A stretch of DNA of 7,657 nucleotides. Origin: an uncultured Verrucomicrobiota bacterium (GTDB lineage: Bacteria; Verrucomicrobiota; Verrucomicrobiia; Limisphaerales; JADLHS01). Of the stretch, positions 4,880 to 7,657 are shown in pieces. Below the pieces are notes generated by a model. That model saw nothing but the letters and a program-made list of their open reading frames with translations. It searched no databases and was not told where the DNA came from. The translations under genes and the position numbers were made by a program. Position 1 is the stretch's first letter, and each line of letters starts with the position of its first letter. The DNA lies in the NCBI GenBank assembly GCA_937894935.1, contig CALAYC010000235.1:1-7657 (forward strand). Reading direction: 5' to 3'.

Positions 4880-7657
4880 ATGGGCAAAGCTTTGATCATC
4901 GCGGAGAAACCGTCCGTCGCCAACGACATCGCCAAGGCGCTCGGAAAGTTTCAAAAGCATCAGGATTACTTCGAGAACGATGAATACATCATCTCGTCGG
5001 CGGTAGGTCATTTGCTCACGATTGTGCCGCCGGAAGGCGTCGAAGCTACGCGCGGCAAGTGGACCTTCAAATGCCTGCCCGTCATTCCGCCCCACTTCGA
5101 TCTCGAGCCCATTGAGAAAAACGAGAACCGCCTCAAGCTGCTCAAGAAACTCATCAAGCGCGACGACGTAGACCGGCTCATCAATGCTTGCGACGCCGGA
5201 CGTGAAGGTGAATTGATTTTCCGCAACATCGTTCGCTACACGAAAGCGAAGCAACCCATCCAACGGTTGTGGTTGCAATCCATGACGCCTGCTGCCATCC
5301 GCGACGGATTTGCCGCGCTGCGTAACGACGAAGAAATGCAGCCGTTGTCCGACGCGGCAGTGAGCCGGAGCGAAGCTGATTGGCTCGTCGGCATCAATGG
5401 CACGCGGGCGATGACCGCGTTCAATTCCAAGCTCGGCGGCTTTTTCAAAACCCCGGTCGGTCGCGTCCAAACGCCGACGCTGGCGATTCTCGTCGAACGC
5501 GAGAAAAAGATTCGTGAATTCGTGCCGCGGAATTTCTGGGAAATTCACGGCACATTTGACGCCGCAGCGGGCCAATATGTTGGCCGATGGTTTGATGAGA
5601 AATTTACCAGGTCAGACGACGACCAGCTCAAAGCTGAACGGCTTTGGGATCAGGCAAAAGCCGACGCCATCAAAGCCAAATGTCTCGGCAAACCGGGTGT
5701 CGTCACTGAAGAGAGCAAGCCCACGACGTCGCTCTCTCCCCTGCTCTACGATTTGACCAGTTTGCAGCGCGACGCAAACGCGCGCTTCGGCTTCAGCGCG
5801 AAGAACACGCTCGCCATCGCTCAGGCACTTTACGAAAAACATAAAGTGCTCACGTATCCGCGAACGGATTCGCGCGCATTGCCGGAAGATTATCTCGGCA
5901 CGGTGAAAAACACGCTCACCATGCTGAACGGCGTCACCGGTTATTCGACTTTTGCCGATCAGATTCTCACCAGCGGTTGGGTGCGACCGAACAAGCGCAT
6001 TTTCAATAATGCGAAAGTGTCGGATCACTTTGCTATCATCCCGACCACCCAAGCGCCGAAGTCGTTGTCCGAACCGGAACAAAAACTTTACGACCTCGTC
6101 ACGAAACGCTTTCTCGCGATTTTTTATCCGGCGGCGGAATTTCTCGAAACCACGCGCATCACTCGCGTTGAAGGTGAGCCGTTCAAGAGCACCGGCAAAG
6201 TGTTGGTGCAGCCAGGCTGGTTGACCGTTTACGGCAAACAATCGGATTCCGACGAAACGCCAAATCTCGTTCCCGTTAAAGCGAATGAAACCGTTCAAAC
6301 CAGCGCTATCGACGTAAAACAAAACGTCACCAAACCGCCGGCGCGCTACACGGAAGCCACGTTGCTGTCCGCGATGGAAGGTGCGGGCAAACTGGTGGAC
6401 GACGATGAATTACGCGAGGCGATGAGCGAACGCGGTCTCGGCACGCCAGCCACACGCGCCGCCATCATCGAAGGATTGATTCTCGAAGAATACGTGCATC
6501 GCAACGGTCGCGAATTGCAGGCGACAGCGAAGGCGTTTTCGTTGATGGAGCTGCTCAACGGTCTCGGTGTGACGGAACTGACGAAGCCTGAGTTAACCGG
6601 CGAATGGGAATATAAACTGCGCCAGATGCAGCGCCGGCAGTTGAGTCGCCCGCAATTCATGCAAGGCATCGAAGAGATGACGCGCCGGATTGTCGAGCGG
6701 GCGAAGTCTTTCGAGCACGATACGATTCCTGGCGATTTCGGCACGCTGAAAGTCCCCTGCCCGAAATGTGGCGGCGAAATTCACGAGAAGTATAAACAGT
6801 TCCAATGCGAGAAGTGCGACTTCGCCGTTTGGAAAACGTTGTGCAGTCGCATGTTTGAGCCTGAGGAAGTCGAAAAGCTCATCACGGAAAAACAAATCGG
6901 TCCGTTGCAAGGTTTCCGCAGCAAGCAGGGATTTCCGTTTGCCGCCGTGCTCAAGATGAACGCGGAGCACAAAGTGGAATTCGACTTCGGTAACGCACCA
7001 AAAGAAGGCGAAGACTCCGCGCCGATGGATTTCACCGGCAAAGAACCACTCGGAAAATGTCCAAAGTGCGGCGCGCAGGTGTTTGACGGCGGAATGAATT
7101 ACGTCTGCGAAAAGCAGGCTGGCCCGGAAAAATCCTGCGACTTCCGCACCGGCAAAATTATTCTGCAACAGGAAATTTCGCCGGAGCAGATCAAAAAACT
7201 TCTCAGCGAAGGCAAAACGGATTTGCTGAAAAATTTTGTTTCCAAGAAAACGAATCGGAAGTTCGAGGCGTTTCTGGTTTTGAAGGATGGCAAGACGGCG
7301 TTTGAATTCGCGCCCCGCGAAAAGAAAAGCAAAGCCAAATCCTCTGAACCGGCGCCGAAGATTGATTTCACCGGCAAGACTGTCATCGGAAAATGTCCGA
7401 AGTGCGGCGGGCAGGTATTCGACACCGAAGCCGGCTATGTTTGCGCCAATTCGCAGGCAGAAACGAAGCCGTGCAAATTCAGCATCGGCAAAACGATTCT
7501 CGAACAGCCGATTGAACCCGCGCAGGCCCAGAAGATTCTCGCGACCGGCAAAAGCGATTTGCTCGACAAGTTCATTTCCAAAGCCGGCAAGCCGTTCCCG
7601 GCATTTCTGGTGATGGATAAAAAAGGCAAAGTCACCTTTGAATTTCCGCCTCGGGAA
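4880..7657 (+). CDS. topB: DNA topoisomerase III (type IA, TopB class) with extended zinc-binding C-terminal repeats (partial, C-terminus beyond window)
   Basis: This enzyme relaxes or decatenates DNA by cutting one strand through a 5'-phosphotyrosine and passing another strand through the gap. The Toprim domain starts at once (ALIIAEKPSVA, catalytic E9) and has the acidic motif DAGREGE at 105-111. Core motifs follow in family order: SRSEADWLVG around W168, GRVQTPTL at 194-201, the active-site tyrosine Y326 in TYPRTDS, SDHFAIIPT with H383, YTEATLL from 490, and RGLGTPATR at 518-526. These positions are close to those of E. coli TopB (tyrosine 328). From residue 620 come three cysteine modules: C627/C630/C643/C646, C727/C730/C743/C753 and C839/C842/C855/C865. 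Each is followed by a strand-rich segment of the Toprim_Crpt type (K-F-x-A-F-L-V-x...F-E-F). The ATG at 4880 is the only start, because an in-frame TAA lies at 4796-4798 with no ATG, GTG or TTG between. No Shine-Dalgarno sequence precedes it. At over 926 residues it is longer than typical TopB (about 650-730). The frame is open to the last base. Confidence 0.95.
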   Translation, partial: MGKALIIAEKPSVANDIAKALGKFQKHQDYFENDEYIISSAVGHLLTIVPPEGVEATRGKWTFKCLPVIPPHFDLEPIEKNENRLKLLKKLIKRDDVDRLINACDAGREGELIFRNIVRYTKAKQPIQRLWLQSMTPAAIRDGFAALRNDEEMQPLSDAAVSRSEADWLVGINGTRAMTAFNSKLGGFFKTPVGRVQTPTLAILVEREKKIREFVPRNFWEIHGTFDAAAGQYVGRWFDEKFTRSDDDQLKAERLWDQAKADAIKAKCLGKPGVVTEESKPTTSLSPLLYDLTSLQRDANARFGFSAKNTLAIAQALYEKHKVLTYPRTDSRALPEDYLGTVKNTLTMLNGVTGYSTFADQILTSGWVRPNKRIFNNAKVSDHFAIIPTTQAPKSLSEPEQKLYDLVTKRFLAIFYPAAEFLETTRITRVEGEPFKSTGKVLVQPGWLTVYGKQSDSDETPNLVPVKANETVQTSAIDVKQNVTKPPARYTEATLLSAMEGAGKLVDDDELREAMSERGLGTPATRAAIIEGLILEEYVHRNGRELQATAKAFSLMELLNGLGVTELTKPELTGEWEYKLRQMQRRQLSRPQFMQGIEEMTRRIVERAKSFEHDTIPGDFGTLKVPCPKCGGEIHEKYKQFQCEKCDFAVWKTLCSRMFEPEEVEKLITEKQIGPLQGFRSKQGFPFAAVLKMNAEHKVEFDFGNAPKEGEDSAPMDFTGKEPLGKCPKCGAQVFDGGMNYVCEKQAGPEKSCDFRTGKIILQQEISPEQIKKLLSEGKTDLLKNFVSKKTNRKFEAFLVLKDGKTAFEFAPREKKSKAKSSEPAPKIDFTGKTVIGKCPKCGGQVFDTEAGYVCANSQAETKPCKFSIGKTILEQPIEPAQAQKILATGKSDLLDKFISKAGKPFPAFLVMDKKGKVTFEFPPRE
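7028..7657 (+). repeat. In-frame tandem duplication in the topB C-terminal region (period 336 bases)
   Basis: Unit A (7028-7363, residues 717-828) and unit B (7364-7657, residues 829-926, cut by the window) both begin with the same 14 bases, GATTTCACCGGCAA, exactly 336 bases (112 codons) apart. About 30 bases further on, the zinc-knuckle coding segments (GGAAAATGTCC...) are nearly identical at the DNA level. Both proteins read F-T-G-K...G-K-C-P-K-C-G-x-Q-V-F-D...Y-V-C...C-x-F, then a helix ending in D-L-L-x-x-F-(V/I)-S-K, then K-F-x-A-F-L-V and F-E-F-x-P-R-E. Unit A ends in a lysine- and serine-rich linker (about 814-827). An older, more divergent copy precedes them, from about residue 624. 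Confidence 0.85.

Noticed and set aside
4655..5575. Minus-strand open frame of 306 codons opposite the start of topB
   Set aside because: It is antisense to the conserved Toprim and core motifs of topB, shows no recognisable domain, and is arginine- and phenylalanine-rich as expected for a shadow of a codon-biased gene.
5612..7168. Further long minus-strand frames (236 and 191 codons) opposite topB
   Set aside because: Same reason: they mirror topB codon bias and have no family motifs or credible ribosome sites.

Overview
The window holds two divergently oriented genes, both cut by the window edges, separated by a 494-base intergenic region. On the minus strand, the stretch from 4385 to base 1 is one uninterrupted reading frame of at least 1461 codons. 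It encodes a very large exported protein built from beta-propeller repeats and immunoglobulin-like domains. On the plus strand, 4880 to 7657 is the first 926 codons of a type IA DNA topoisomerase of the TopB (topoisomerase III) class, with an expanded zinc-binding C-terminal repeat region. Neither frame reaches its stop codon here.

The organism is a bacterium of moderately high GC content. Giant secreted proteins that mix Asp-box repeats, Ig-like domains and delta-60 repeats are common in free-living Verrucomicrobiota (for example the Pedosphaera/Limisphaera group) and some neighbouring phyla. TopB with zinc-ribbon C-terminal repeats fits the same assignment. This is an inference from protein style; there is no rRNA or other phylogenetic marker in the window.

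Layout of the exported protein, N to C: Sec signal peptide (residues 1-19); a module with five Asp-box motifs (about 20-375); Ig-like domain 1 (about 379-461); a seven-repeat delta-60 block (about 463-826); Ig-like domains 2 and 3 (about 829-998); a second seven-repeat delta-60 block (about 1002-1371); Ig-like domain 4 (about 1375-1450); and the first residues of what looks like a fifth Ig-like domain at the window edge. Two seven-repeat blocks suggest two seven-bladed propellers spaced by Ig domains, an architecture suited to binding or scaffolding at the cell surface. No catalytic site is visible.

Layout of the topoisomerase: Toprim domain, type IA cleavage core with the active-site tyrosine at residue 326, then three cysteine-containing C-terminal modules starting near residues 620, 717 and 829. 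The last two are an obvious tandem duplication with a period of exactly 336 bases.

The two genes have no evident functional connection; they only share an upstream region. I found no mobile element, CRISPR array, RNA gene or defence-type system. The most unusual points are the domain mosaic of the exported protein, the C-terminal expansion of the topoisomerase, and the lack of a Shine-Dalgarno sequence before the topoisomerase start.
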